64,000 nucleotides of DNA from Sphingobacteriaceae bacterium (GTDB taxonomy: Bacteria > Bacteroidota > Bacteroidia > B-17B0 > Aurantibacillaceae), in NCBI GenBank assembly GCA_002319075.1, contig NVQB01000001.1, positions 124,001-188,000 on the forward strand, given 5' to 3'. The notes below the pieces were generated by a model. That model ran no database searches. It saw only the letters and a program-made list of their open reading frames with translations, and was not told where the DNA came from. The position numbers and the translations under genes were made by a program. Each line of letters opens with the position of its first letter. Positions within the stretch are counted from its first letter, which is position 1. Positions 35,766 to 46,105 of this stretch are shown here, one piece after another.

Positions 35766-35876
35766 AAAACGTTGCGAAGTTAACAGAAGCTGCTAGTATT
35801 TATGATTGGGTAAATACTGATTATTGTTTTCAACCCTGTGTAAAACCGCAATGTTAAGGGTTTAACCTGATTAAGG

Positions 35877-36236
35877 ATGGCATTTATTTTGAGGGACGTT
35901 AAGATGATTAAATGTGATTATACAAATTGCATAGAAGCATGTCTTCAGTGCGCTGCAACTTGTCATCGTTTCGCGAATGCCTGGTTAGTTAAAAACGAAA
36001 TGAGCGATTGCATAAAGCTAAGTCTTGAATGCGGGGCTATAACAACTGCGGCTGGTACTTTGATGAATTTTAAAAGTGAATTTTCGAAACCCGTCTGTTT
36101 GATTTGTATTGAGATCTGCAATAAATTTATTAACGCCTGCCGTAAATACACATCGCAGGAATGCCGTGATTGCGTAGCTTCCTGCCAGAGATGCATTTAT
36201 GAATGCCTTCAACATCATAATTTGAAAATTAGTTAA
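35877..36236 (+). CDS. Cys-rich four-helix-bundle protein (Csp/DUF326-like), copy 4
   Basis: A product of up to 119 residues with 16 Cys, the richest of the four copies: MIKCDYTNCIEACLQCAATC, DCIKLSLEC, CLICIEICNKFINAC, CRDCVASCQRCIYEC. An ATG at 35904 (MIKCDY) is the more natural start; the upstream ATG at 35877 adds MAFILRDVK. Cytosolic, probably a Cu(I)-binding bundle. It is divergent from the receiver gene at 35331. Confidence 0.82.
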   Translation: MAFILRDVKMIKCDYTNCIEACLQCAATCHRFANAWLVKNEMSDCIKLSLECGAITTAAGTLMNFKSEFSKPVCLICIEICNKFINACRKYTSQECRDCVASCQRCIYECLQHHNLKIS

Positions 36237-36450
36237 ATTCGAAGTACAGTAGATTCTTTTACCAAGGTTTACTGATTGGCCCTGCGAAGCTCCCTTTTTC
36301 TTCTTTTGAATATAGCGAGGGAGACGAAACTTCCACAGAAAGAGTTTATTTGAATGACGTGGAGCGTTTTTTCCGCAAAGAATCCACTAAGAAGGTCTCG
36401 GGCAGCTGGCACAACTTTTCCATAATCAGTTATTATCAGTTACTACTACT

Positions 36451-36552
36451 ATGAGAACATTACAAGAAATTGCTCAAACGATAATTATGGCCTTATTAAC
36501 CGGTCATTCTCATTGCGAAAATTCAGATTCCAAAAACGACCTCTTATCTTAA
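36451..36552 (+). CDS. 33-residue micro-ORF, doubtful
   Basis: ATG to TAA encoding 33 residues (MRTLQEIAQTIIMALLTGHS, then an acidic/polar end). It lies 7 bases before the ATG at 36560 on the same strand, which would suit a small operon. No known relative and weak evidence. Confidence 0.28.
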   Translation: MRTLQEIAQTIIMALLTGHSHCENSDSKNDLLS

Positions 36553-36559
36553 AAAAACC

Positions 36560-36766
36560 ATGAAGACCATTTTATTTCTATTAGCGCTAACCTTCAATAT
36601 TTTCCTTTGTCTTTATCCCGGAAATAGACTTCCTGCAACAAAAGGTTCAGACTCCGCTACGGAGAGGATTCAAATTATTGAAACTGTTGCTGAACAACCA
36701 CAACGTCAGACTATGACTTACAGTGCTATGCTAAAAAACAAAGCGTCTGAATTGAGCCAAAAATAA
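36560..36766 (+). CDS. Small exported protein, unknown
   Basis: A 68-residue product with a signal peptide-like start (MKTILFLLALTFNIFLCL) and a polar remainder with no domain. The ATG start is in a typical A-rich context. Support is weak: only the signal peptide and uninterrupted frame. Confidence 0.42.
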   Translation: MKTILFLLALTFNIFLCLYPGNRLPATKGSDSATERIQIIETVAEQPQRQTMTYSAMLKNKASELSQK

Positions 36767-36910
36767 TCTCCGGTTTACTTTATAATAACAACAGCCATAG
36801 CTTCCCTTTTCAAAAGAAAATCGGTACCAGCAAGACTCGAACCAAAAATTCCTGCGATTGAAGGCGGGCTTTTCATTTTACGCATCGCACGCTGAAACAG
36901 TTTTAAATTA

Positions 36911-37654
36911 TCATCTTTTTAAAAACGTCCATGTAGCACTTAAAGAAGCATAGTGCACGGAAGAAAAGTTATACACCTCGTCATTATCTGCTCCTCCTTC
37001 CAGTATCCGGTAACCGAGTTTAACACTCAGTGGCGCGCTAACCTGGTAGCCCAATGCAACAAGTACATCTTCTGCCCTTCCCTGTGCGCCGACCAAAGCG
37101 TCACCGTCAGCAATCAAATGCCATTTGTCTGCAAACTCCCAATTCGCGTAAAAACGAATGAGTGGTACAATTCCAACGTTGGTTTTTTCTGCACTTACAT
37201 CGCCATTAGCTAAAGCAATTTTTGCATCGCGTATTTTACCGGTTAAACCCAGGGCCAGGGTGAAACGCTCACGCAGAATAAAACTGTATTGATAAGTGAG
37301 CCTGTAGGAATTAAATTTCCAGGTGTAATGCGTTAAACTCCCTTCCTTAAATAAATTATTTTGAAAATAAAGGTCGCTCGATATAATTCCCGAACTTTTT
37401 ACGGACAAAGGTGCGTAAAGCGCGGAAAGCGTGTGACGGCGTTTAAAAGTATAATTAACCCTCGCCCGATAATAAGGACTTAGTGTTTTATCAAAATCAC
37501 GCGATAAAGAAAAACGAGTTCCTTCCTTGCCCGGAATCTGAACATCATTATAACCAAAAAAACAAATTCCTGTCTCAAGATCAATTGCTAATTGAGCCTT
37601 GCATGTCCATCCCAAAATCAGGATGGCCAACGATAAAATATACCTGTGCATCAT
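36911..37654 (-). CDS. Outer-membrane beta-barrel-like protein, unknown
   Basis: About 247 residues from the ATG at 37652-37654 (MMHRYILSLAILILGWTCKAQ is the signal peptide); a start 13 residues upstream is less likely. The mature part alternates aromatic strands and turns (ARVNYTFKRRHTLSALYAPL, SYRLTYQYSFILRERFTLALGL) and ends in SATWTFLKR, like a small barrel whose last strand closes the protein. Function unknown. Confidence 0.73.
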   Translation of the reverse strand: MMHRYILSLAILILGWTCKAQLAIDLETGICFFGYNDVQIPGKEGTRFSLSRDFDKTLSPYYRARVNYTFKRRHTLSALYAPLSVKSSGIISSDLYFQNNLFKEGSLTHYTWKFNSYRLTYQYSFILRERFTLALGLTGKIRDAKIALANGDVSAEKTNVGIVPLIRFYANWEFADKWHLIADGDALVGAQGRAEDVLVALGYQVSAPLSVKLGYRILEGGADNDEVYNFSSVHYASLSATWTFLKR

Positions 37655-37948
37655 TTGTAAGTCTTGTTGAAAACCATGAAAATGTGATGCCAACGCTAAG
37701 TTCTTCCCGGTAATTTATTGCCTTTAGACATTGTAGATTTTACGCGGCGCGAAAACTTAAACAATATCCCTGAAAAATCTATAGTCTATAAATAAGATAA
37801 TCCGGAAATGAACATTCCACATTTAACAACTTGAAAGGGACAAACAATTAAACCCTCCTTATTTGGATAACTTAGATAAGGTGAAACAAGTTCGGTACCC
37901 CGCCTGTCCTCGACCAAGTCCTCATTTTTTTATTTAAAACCTTATATC

Positions 37949-38851
37949 ATGAAAAACAAGTTATTACTACTTGCGCTCTGTACTTATGGTTATTTAATGC
38001 AGGCGCAAGCTGACAGAGATTATTCTGCTTATTACGATCAAATAGTAATTATTGAACAAGCTAACGCGCGCGAAGACTTCGACGAAGCATTGCGTTTGTA
38101 CATGCTTGCTTTTGTGAAATTTGACAGGGTCTTTGCCCGTGATGCATACAATGCTTGCCAGATAGCCGCTTTAAAGAACCACAAAGATTTCAATACTTTT
38201 TTCATGTACTGTGCCAAATCGGGAATCGAAAAATCAAAACTGACACGCAATAAATTAATCGCAAGACAGTATGTTACCGATTCTATTAAACTCAATTATC
38301 TTTTTGTAAAGGGTTATAAAATTTATTCAGAACGCATCGATACAACTTTAAGATCTGAATTTAAAAGACGATACGAGCTCGAACAGGCTCACAAGGATTC
38401 GGCCGATTATAAAAAAATATGCAAAGATAATTTCACCAGAATTAAAACACTTGCAAGGCAAGACCGTTTTCCGGGCGAAAATTTAATAGGACCCGACCCT
38501 AATCTGGAAAATGGCTATGTTACGTCCACTCTGCTTGATTACCCCTATGCCTATGTTCAACTCCAGCCTTTTCTGACGCAAGCTGTAAAGGCTGGCAAAA
38601 TACAACCATTAAGCGCTTTGTATCTTTACGGCTTTAACCAGACCCGAACAGGCAAGTTATACGATGCCAGCGTACCCGCGGACACCGCAAATTTTAAAGC
38701 CATCTACAATTTGCCATTTGGACTTAGCTCTGAAAATTCAGCAGAGGTAAACTCGCAAAGAAAAGCAGCAAGAATTTTTTCTACCGATGTAGAGGCCTCT
38801 CTTGAGCTTATGGCAGAAAAAAATAAAATTGATTATTTGTTTGGGTATTAA
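37949..38851 (+). CDS. Exported hypothetical protein
   Basis: A 300-residue protein with signal peptide (1-20, ending MQAQ). The mature part is helical with many Tyr, Asp and Lys (AYYDQIVIIEQANAREDFD, LRLYMLAFVKFDR, FFMYCAKSGIEKSKL); no recognised domain, though helix pairs hint at a repeat fold. It converges with the M48 protease gene. Confidence 0.7.
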   Translation: MKNKLLLLALCTYGYLMQAQADRDYSAYYDQIVIIEQANAREDFDEALRLYMLAFVKFDRVFARDAYNACQIAALKNHKDFNTFFMYCAKSGIEKSKLTRNKLIARQYVTDSIKLNYLFVKGYKIYSERIDTTLRSEFKRRYELEQAHKDSADYKKICKDNFTRIKTLARQDRFPGENLIGPDPNLENGYVTSTLLDYPYAYVQLQPFLTQAVKAGKIQPLSALYLYGFNQTRTGKLYDASVPADTANFKAIYNLPFGLSSENSAEVNSQRKAARIFSTDVEASLELMAEKNKIDYLFGY

Positions 38852-38881
38852 AAGCACTCATACATTTATAAATTCTTTCTT

Positions 38882-41800
38882 TTAATTTAAAACAGCCCTA
38901 TCGAGATAAGGCTTTTCATTCATAAATAAAAGTTTCGAAACCAGTATTCTCCAGCGCTCTGGGGCATTTTCTCTTAGCATCAAAATTCCTAATAAACAGG
39001 TTCGGGCTTTCATCTCAGCTGTCATGGTAAACAAAAGTTTATCCGCTTCACTAACTTTTTTGTCTTTTGTAAACTCTACAAATTGATAAAATGCCTTTGC
39101 GCAAGGGCCATAAAATTCGTTTATAGATTCCTGATAATTTGTTAAGGATTGACGCTTCTGAACAGCGAGAGCAAGGGCAGGAATCAGAATATTAGGATAA
39201 AGTCTTTTCTGTGTGTTCATCATCAAAGCTTCGTTTCTTCGCCCTTCTTTCACCCCGTCAGAAACTGCCGCCTGCGCCAGAATTTCGGTGTAAACAGCCG
39301 AATCCTGGCTACAGTGTTGCAACGCTTCTTCTATTTTGCCTTCAGCTAAGAGATGAAAAGCAAAAAAACTTCCGGAAGCAGGCAGAGTGCTCCCAGCAAT
39401 ACTAAGCACATAATCAAGGTAAGGTGTATGAAGGTCAGTATACTTGATAAAAGAAGAGTGTGCGGGTAATAGATTATATATTCTTTTCATATCCGCTTCC
39501 ACAGCTTCACGCATATAAGGTGACTTCTCATATACCTTACTGTAACATTTTATAGTTTTTTCCCAGTCCTCTTTTTGTGAGTAACAATATCCTGCACCGT
39601 AAGCCAACCAGATATTTTCCGGCCATCTTATATTACCTGCCAAAAAAGCACTATCCGTTCTTGATTCATTACCAAAGCATCTGCAAGCCAGATAATAAAG
39701 ATCAGGATTGGAAGGGTCTTTCTCAAACATAAGCCGCTGCGCCGCACAAGCTTGTTGTTTTTCTTCCGTGGTACCCATATCCTGTTGTAACCTGAGAGTA
39801 GCTACTTCGTAAGGATTTCGTTTTAACCTCTTCTTACAAATTTCGCTTCTATCTGCAAGATCAGCAGTCAACATTAAAGAGGACACAAGCGTTGTAGAAT
39901 TTTCATCTTCCCATAAAGCGTGAGAACGGATAAAATTCTCTCTTTCTTCGATGTTTGAAACTAGTGAAGCTATTTGAGCAGGATGAAATTTGTAAGCGGT
40001 TACAACATCGCGTGTAACTGTTTCTCCAGCTTTTACTTTTACACTTTCTGGTGGATCTGAAAAGTAGTCATCCATATCCATTCCCACCCACCGCGGCGCG
40101 CCAAGAATGGTTTCATGTGAATTAGCGTTATCAAATCTGTTTCCATAAATGGCCTTCCAGGTAAAAATTACGGCGGCTTGTCCAATATTGTAAACATAAG
40201 TTCTCGAGTAATCTGCAAGCTCTGGGGTAAAAGACTCTATTGTATCTTCATTGAGGGTCAGTGCAGTCACACGAAATTCTGTTGAAGGATCTATTTCCAG
40301 TTCCGCGGCGCTTGCAGGATCTACAATCACAGACCTATCTCCGGCATGCACTATTACCGCCACCGGCAAACCATTGTAGCTTACCATAGTCGAACTGCCT
40401 AGTCCGGTTGCCAGGATTACAGCCGCTATAATAATAGACGCTGCAACAGTTATTCTGGCCGCCGTAAACCAGGGGCCCGCACCCGATTGAAATCGCGCGA
40501 AAAATCCGGTGCGTTTTGGTAAAGGTTTTTCAGAGTCAGTTGTATAAGCGTAATAAAAATCAGGCAGAACCAACGGCAGGGGCGATTCTTTAACTTGATT
40601 TGAACTCAACCTGAATGTCATTTCCACATACTCTTCAGACAACAACAATTCGTCAAGTGCCGCCTCGCGAATAGTTGTCAGCACTTTTAAAACCAGTTCT
40701 ATCCATGATCCCGCTACGTCTATCCAATTATTTATATTGGCATTGTTAGCCGAATTCAATTCAAAAACCCCAAGCTGACTCACAAAGTCTTCACCATCAA
40801 GACGTGCCAGGAGTTCTTCATTTAATTTAATAGCCGCCGCTTTTTCAAAAGGACTTTTTAATGCATCATGTAAATCATTTGCAGCTCTTAAAAGATCGTC
40901 CATTTCAGAAGAACTCACTTTTCCGCCCGAAGTCATAATAGCCAGAACTTGGTAGAAATGCTCAGCGCTTTTTTCTACAAGTTTTTGCGAGTGTTCGCAG
41001 TAGTGTATGAGTTTTGTGAGCGATAACAAATAAAGATCCCAACCCTTTCCTATTTTCTTTGCAGCTGAATAATGAAGGTTACGCACTCTCGCATCGTGCT
41101 CTTCAATTTTACCTTTTTGAACTCTTACTTCTTCTTTCACGATTTCTATTGCACCGGGAAGATCTTTATGACTCAGTTCTCTGCCTCTGTATTTTATTTT
41201 TCCATCGTTGGTATGTAATTTTTTATGCTTTAACCCTTCAAGCATTTGAAGTTCGTCTTCCAGGTCCTTAAGAGTAGATAGCTCTGTTTGCAAATGTTCA
41301 GGATACAGATTCTCAAAATCTTCCACGCGCGTATACGGATTAAAATTTTGATTAATTATTTCAGAAAACGATTTGTGTACTATAAAAAGTGGCCTGTTCA
41401 GATACATCCCTCTATATTTAGGAAGTAGAAAACTTCTTTGAAACTCTTTATTTTGTAGGGCGAGACTCTCCTCTTTTGAAAGAAGTGCCATTTTTTCATC
41501 AATATGTTTAAGAAGTTCAGACGTTAATTTACGCTTTGTCTCTTCCGGGTCTTTGAAGAGAATCCATGAACTGCGCTCATCAATGAATGCCGGGATGTAT
41601 GTTTTTTTCGCATTATGTTCGCGCTCAATACTTGGCGGATGCGTCATCCACATCTTAGGTGTCTGCGCCATCTGTTCCTTAAAAATTCTAAATGAGGCAG
41701 CACCCTCCAAAGGTATTCTGGGAGAAAGTCCATAGTCGGAATTATTTAATACAACAGCCATTTTTTCAATCGCATTGGCCTGTAGCGCATAGATGTCAGT

Positions 41801-42724
41801 AACTTTTTTCTTTTTTTTGAGTTGTAAATTCACAAACGTTATAGCTTCTTCATAGGCCTGATCTGCAGAGTTTAACTTATACAGGGAGTTTATAAGTGCA
41901 TCGCTGCCGGTTAAAGAAACCGCAACAAGATCTGCGTGAAATTCCATCTCGCGTGATAAGGCACGTTGCGTAATCAATACAAGTTTGAAAAAAAATTCAG
42001 AGAAAGAACGAATAGACCAGATCACAATGTTTAGCAACCATCCTATCCAGGCCAAACGAAAATCAACTCCTGACAAGCGGTTTAAAAAATCGTCAAGCGC
42101 ATCGCGCTTTGAAATTATCTGGTAAGCTACCTGGTGAGCAATGTAAACCCAACGCCCGATGATCATACTGCGCTGCGTAAAATGTCCAAATTCATGAGCT
42201 AGTATAGATTTAAACTCTCCCAGATTAAGTGTGTTTACTAAACCCAAACCAATTTCCAGATTTTTTTTCGAAGGAAATATTAAATTGATAATCGAGATGT
42301 CGTAAAATACACTTGCATTAACTACATTCGACAGAAATATTTTGTGCGGTCGCGGAGCCCTGGCATCATCGGCTACTTTATAAATAAATTCAAATAAATC
42401 AGGTTCATCTTCCTTCTTAATTTCTATGTCGTTGGATTTATTCTTTTTTATAATAAAGAATAATGCCTTAAACATAAAAACTCCCAGGAATCCCAAAAGT
42501 ACTGCCACTACAAAACTTAAAAATCCATCTTTGCCACCCGTGAATACATTGGCAAATAATTTAATACTGGTATAAAAGAACCATCCTGATAATGAAATGT
42601 AAAAAAGAATAAAAAGCAGCAACACTGCAGATGCCAGCCAAACGTGTTGTTTGTAGCTTTTTGCAGGAACGGTAAGATTAGCAGGAACAGAATCTGGTCC
42701 TTTTGGATAAGAAGTATGAGTCAT
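38882..42724 (-). CDS. Giant M48 family membrane metalloprotease with C-terminal repeat region
   Basis: A 1280-residue protein. The N-terminus has two membrane helices (about 28-55 and 65-92), then an M48 peptidase domain with the zinc motif LAHEFGHF (His177, Glu178, His181) and a third-ligand region MEFHADLVAVSL near 260. A long, mostly helical linker (about 400-740) follows, then another membrane helix (about 750-775, VAASIIIAAVILATGL), a beta-rich part and a C-terminal helical-repeat region resembling TPRs (NIWLAYGAGYCYSQKEDWEKT). It resembles HtpX-like quality-control proteases but is about four times as long. It starts 99 bases upstream of the POT gene's 3' end. Confidence 0.86.
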   Translation of the reverse strand: MTHTSYPKGPDSVPANLTVPAKSYKQHVWLASAVLLLFILFYISLSGWFFYTSIKLFANVFTGGKDGFLSFVVAVLLGFLGVFMFKALFFIIKKNKSNDIEIKKEDEPDLFEFIYKVADDARAPRPHKIFLSNVVNASVFYDISIINLIFPSKKNLEIGLGLVNTLNLGEFKSILAHEFGHFTQRSMIIGRWVYIAHQVAYQIISKRDALDDFLNRLSGVDFRLAWIGWLLNIVIWSIRSFSEFFFKLVLITQRALSREMEFHADLVAVSLTGSDALINSLYKLNSADQAYEEAITFVNLQLKKKKKVTDIYALQANAIEKMAVVLNNSDYGLSPRIPLEGAASFRIFKEQMAQTPKMWMTHPPSIEREHNAKKTYIPAFIDERSSWILFKDPEETKRKLTSELLKHIDEKMALLSKEESLALQNKEFQRSFLLPKYRGMYLNRPLFIVHKSFSEIINQNFNPYTRVEDFENLYPEHLQTELSTLKDLEDELQMLEGLKHKKLHTNDGKIKYRGRELSHKDLPGAIEIVKEEVRVQKGKIEEHDARVRNLHYSAAKKIGKGWDLYLLSLTKLIHYCEHSQKLVEKSAEHFYQVLAIMTSGGKVSSSEMDDLLRAANDLHDALKSPFEKAAAIKLNEELLARLDGEDFVSQLGVFELNSANNANINNWIDVAGSWIELVLKVLTTIREAALDELLLSEEYVEMTFRLSSNQVKESPLPLVLPDFYYAYTTDSEKPLPKRTGFFARFQSGAGPWFTAARITVAASIIIAAVILATGLGSSTMVSYNGLPVAVIVHAGDRSVIVDPASAAELEIDPSTEFRVTALTLNEDTIESFTPELADYSRTYVYNIGQAAVIFTWKAIYGNRFDNANSHETILGAPRWVGMDMDDYFSDPPESVKVKAGETVTRDVVTAYKFHPAQIASLVSNIEERENFIRSHALWEDENSTTLVSSLMLTADLADRSEICKKRLKRNPYEVATLRLQQDMGTTEEKQQACAAQRLMFEKDPSNPDLYYLACRCFGNESRTDSAFLAGNIRWPENIWLAYGAGYCYSQKEDWEKTIKCYSKVYEKSPYMREAVEADMKRIYNLLPAHSSFIKYTDLHTPYLDYVLSIAGSTLPASGSFFAFHLLAEGKIEEALQHCSQDSAVYTEILAQAAVSDGVKEGRRNEALMMNTQKRLYPNILIPALALAVQKRQSLTNYQESINEFYGPCAKAFYQFVEFTKDKKVSEADKLLFTMTAEMKARTCLLGILMLRENAPERWRILVSKLLFMNEKPYLDRAVLN

Positions 42725-42823
42725 TTAATTTCTGGGTTATAAGAACTCTAAAACTAGAATAAAAATTGAGTGCAGGCAAATTAATTTTACCTGGTCCAAA
42801 AATTAATAAGAATTTCTTTTGAG

Positions 42824-44326
42824 TTACTTTACTCCACCCATCAACTTCTTTACCACTGGAGAAATCACTATCAAAATAACTCCGGCAATTAAAGCATAAA
42901 TAGCTAACTGTTTATAACCCTCCGCATAGATCATCAGCTTTTCAAGATTTGTAGAGTTCTCAGAGGCACTCGAAATGTTTGCGCCTAATAATCCGGCAAA
43001 GTACTGACCGTAAGCGCTTGCCAGAAACCACATACCCATAACTACGGCCTGTGTTTTTTGTGGCGAAAGTTTTGTCATTACCGACATACCAATCGGCGAC
43101 AAGCATAACTCTCCAAAGGTTATGATAAACCAACCGAATGTGAAGATATTTAGAGATGTAACACCATTTGCATCGGCAAAAAACTTAGTATAATAAAAAA
43201 TATAAAAACCAGCCGCCAAAAACAGAAAGGCCAGGCCGAATTTTACAATGGTGTTTGGCTCTAATTTAAGCTTGTTCAAACCAATCCACACCAGTCCTAT
43301 TAAAGCGGCGAACACGATCACAAAAAAGGAATTGGCAGAGTTATTTACGCCATTAGGATCAAGGGTGAAACCCAGGACTTTGTTATCTAAATTACTGGCG
43401 GCAAACAAGCTTAATGAACCGCCACTCTGTTCGAAAAAGGCCCAGAAAAAAATCGAAAACACCATGAAAATAACTGCAGCAATCAACATCTTATTTTCGC
43501 GCCAGGTGAAATTTCGCATTTCGTAACCCAGATACAGTAATGATGCCGGACCAATAATATACATAAAGATGTCTGTGTATTCCTGGTTAGACACCAGCAT
43601 CATAATAATTGGAACAAAAATCAGCGAGGCTATGAACGTACTGTACTCAAAAATCTTTCTTTTTCCATCTGTTAAATGCAATAAAGGAGAGAGGCCTATG
43701 CTACCCAATTTTTTTTGCGTTTGTGTAAAGGTTAGTAAACTAATCACCATAAACACAGCAGAGATTCCAAAAGCTACATTCCAGCGTAAATGCTCAGGAA
43801 TAGATTCCGAAAAAATAAATCCTTTACCAACGGCAATACAAACGTAACCACCCAGCAAGGCTCCAAGATTAACACCGGCATAAAACATAGAGAAACCGGC
43901 ATCGGTGCGACTATCTCCGGGCTTATATAAATTACCAACGATGGTAGAAATATTCGGTTTAAAGAAAGCCGTTCCAACAACATTTAAACTAATTCCCAAA
44001 AAGAAAAAAGCTTTTGGATCTATAGATAAAACAATACTACCAACAATCATTAATAAGCCTCCCCAAAAAAGAGAGCGGCGAAAACCCAAAATTTTGTCGG
44101 CTATTAAACCACCAATAAAAGTAAACGCATAAACATAGGCCTGCGAAGCTCCATACTGAAGATTCGCCGTCGTATCATCCATCGCTAGCTCTGTGGTCAT
44201 AAAGAAAACCAGCATTCCCCGCATGCCATAGAAACTAAAACGCTCCCACATTTCACTGAAAAACAAAAACCACAATTGTTTCGGGTATTTGCCTTTAAAA
44301 CTTTGTATCTCTTCTATTGTTTGCAT
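42824..44326 (-). CDS. POT-family peptide transporter, copy A
   Basis: A 500-residue proton-dependent oligopeptide transporter with about 14 membrane helices. The family proton-binding motif is present: EMWERFSFYGMRGML near residue 25. FYAGVNLGALLGGYV and ELCLSPIGMSVMTKLSP are further typical segments. It should import di- or tripeptides across the inner membrane. It lies 63 bases downstream of a paralogue on the same strand. Confidence 0.93.
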   Translation of the reverse strand: MQTIEEIQSFKGKYPKQLWFLFFSEMWERFSFYGMRGMLVFFMTTELAMDDTTANLQYGASQAYVYAFTFIGGLIADKILGFRRSLFWGGLLMIVGSIVLSIDPKAFFFLGISLNVVGTAFFKPNISTIVGNLYKPGDSRTDAGFSMFYAGVNLGALLGGYVCIAVGKGFIFSESIPEHLRWNVAFGISAVFMVISLLTFTQTQKKLGSIGLSPLLHLTDGKRKIFEYSTFIASLIFVPIIMMLVSNQEYTDIFMYIIGPASLLYLGYEMRNFTWRENKMLIAAVIFMVFSIFFWAFFEQSGGSLSLFAASNLDNKVLGFTLDPNGVNNSANSFFVIVFAALIGLVWIGLNKLKLEPNTIVKFGLAFLFLAAGFYIFYYTKFFADANGVTSLNIFTFGWFIITFGELCLSPIGMSVMTKLSPQKTQAVVMGMWFLASAYGQYFAGLLGANISSASENSTNLEKLMIYAEGYKQLAIYALIAGVILIVISPVVKKLMGGVK

Positions 44327-44389
44327 TTGCTGTATTTTAAAAATCCCGATGCAGGCACCGGGATTTTAATTTTGTGATATAAATAATTA

Positions 44390-45925
44390 CTAACTATGAA
44401 GTTCTGCAGGCGGAACTTCCGTATGGTGTTCGTTCATCATCTTTTTCAACCACGAACTTAACACAAATAAAATCGCGGCTGCAATTCCAGTCATAATAAT
44501 AAAAACCATAAAAAATTCATAAAGGTTAGTAATTTGAAATCCGAAAAAAGAAGGATAAACAACTGGTACATTCGGATCTATATTTTCAGCAGAGGGTGGA
44601 ATTAAGGCGCTTAAAGTTCCTGCAAATTTATTCGCAGCGGCATTAGCTAAAAACCAGGTTCCCATCATTAAAGAAGATAAACGTAAAGGTGCCAGCTTCG
44701 AAACCATGGATAAACCAATAGGTGACAAACAGAGTTCTCCCATAGAGTGAATGATGTAAAGTGAAACTAACCACCACATGCTTACTTTTTCTCCAAGACC
44801 TAAACCTTTAACAGCAATTGCTATAACAATATATCCTAAAGCAACTAAAGCTAAACCGTAAGCCATTTTGTAAGGTGATGAGGGTTCTAAACGTCTTTTA
44901 TACAAGAAGCCCCAAATAATAGTAAAGATTGGAGCCAATGTAATTACAGCAAGCGGATTGATCGACTGAAAATAAGAAGCTGGCATTTCCCAACCAAAGA
45001 TTGTTCTGTTAGTTTGTCTGTCAGCAAACAAAGTCAATGACGCTCCGGCTTGTTCAAACGCGCCCCAAAAGAAGATTACAAAAAATGCAAGAATAAAAAT
45101 TACAATGATCCTGTTCCTTTCGAGTTTTGTAAGACTTTTATCCGTCAAAATGATTATTGGCATAACAATCATTGCTCCGTAAATAAAGTAGCTGATAATG
45201 TCTACATCGCTTTTAAACATTTGTTTAAAATTCAGCATAAAGAACACGATTCCAATAGAACCTATGATCATCAGGATACTTTTCATATCCAATTTCTTTA
45301 CAGGCAAACCAATTTCTTTCCCTTCTTCAGAAATAAGGTATTTTTTTTGAAATAGTATAAAGGCGAGTAATCCAAGCAGCATGCCAACGCAAGCGGACAA
45401 AAAGCCCCATTTAAAATCCATAGATCCGCAAACAAGAGGAGAGAAAAAAGCTCCAAGATTGATCCCCATGTAAAAAATAGTGAAAGCACTGTCAATACGT
45501 CTGTCTCCCGCAGGATACAATTGACCAACCATGGTAGAAATATTCGGTTTAAAGAATCCGTTACCGATAATGATAGAGGTTAAACCCAGCCACATAATTG
45601 CTATTCCGCCATCTGCACCCGCAGAGGCACTTAGAAACATACAAAATTGACCGATAGCCATTAATAAACCTCCGATAACAATACTACGACGGTTTCCCAA
45701 ATATTTGTCGCAAAGATAACCTCCTAAAAGTGGAGTCAGGTATACTAAGCCAGTGTAGCTTCCATAAATTTCTGAAGCATCAGAGTCTTTCAATAACAAT
45801 ACTTTAGTCATAAATAAAATGAAGATCGCCCTCATTCCATAATAACTAAAGCGCTCCCACATTTCAGTGAAAAATAAAAAATAGAGCCCTTTAGGATGCC
45901 CTTGTTTCTCGGTAGTTTGTTCCAT
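44390..45925 (-). CDS. POT-family peptide transporter, copy B
   Basis: A 511-residue paralogue of the neighbouring transporter: EMWERFSYYGMRAIF, FYMGINLGAFFSPL and ELCLSPIGLSMVSKLAPLR are the matching blocks. It has about 14 helices and probably the same di/tripeptide/proton symport role. Tandem POT genes probably arose by duplication and may differ in substrate range. It is the upstream gene of the pair. Confidence 0.93.
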   Translation of the reverse strand: MEQTTEKQGHPKGLYFLFFTEMWERFSYYGMRAIFILFMTKVLLLKDSDASEIYGSYTGLVYLTPLLGGYLCDKYLGNRRSIVIGGLLMAIGQFCMFLSASAGADGGIAIMWLGLTSIIIGNGFFKPNISTMVGQLYPAGDRRIDSAFTIFYMGINLGAFFSPLVCGSMDFKWGFLSACVGMLLGLLAFILFQKKYLISEEGKEIGLPVKKLDMKSILMIIGSIGIVFFMLNFKQMFKSDVDIISYFIYGAMIVMPIIILTDKSLTKLERNRIIVIFILAFFVIFFWGAFEQAGASLTLFADRQTNRTIFGWEMPASYFQSINPLAVITLAPIFTIIWGFLYKRRLEPSSPYKMAYGLALVALGYIVIAIAVKGLGLGEKVSMWWLVSLYIIHSMGELCLSPIGLSMVSKLAPLRLSSLMMGTWFLANAAANKFAGTLSALIPPSAENIDPNVPVVYPSFFGFQITNLYEFFMVFIIMTGIAAAILFVLSSWLKKMMNEHHTEVPPAELHS

Positions 45926-46105
45926 ATTTATTTTTTGTGTTAGGCGCCTAAAATAGGTCTTTTATTTAAAATAACAAACCCCCAACCGGGGGTTAATGTA
46001 AAAGGTAAAGGGTAAATGAAAGAGGTACAAGATTATGGAAAACTAATAATTTTGAGTACGACCATCACTCTTCCCGTTGCCATTTACCTTCGTTCATTGT
46101 AAATT

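Noticed and set aside
36775-36885. 36-codon minus-strand frame (MRKMKSPPSIAGIFGSSLAG...) after the barrel gene, with a tRNA-like GGTTCGAGTC word inside
   Set aside because: The T-arm does not pair and no acceptor or anticodon arms are present, so it is not a tRNA. As a protein it is short, without context or a known relative.
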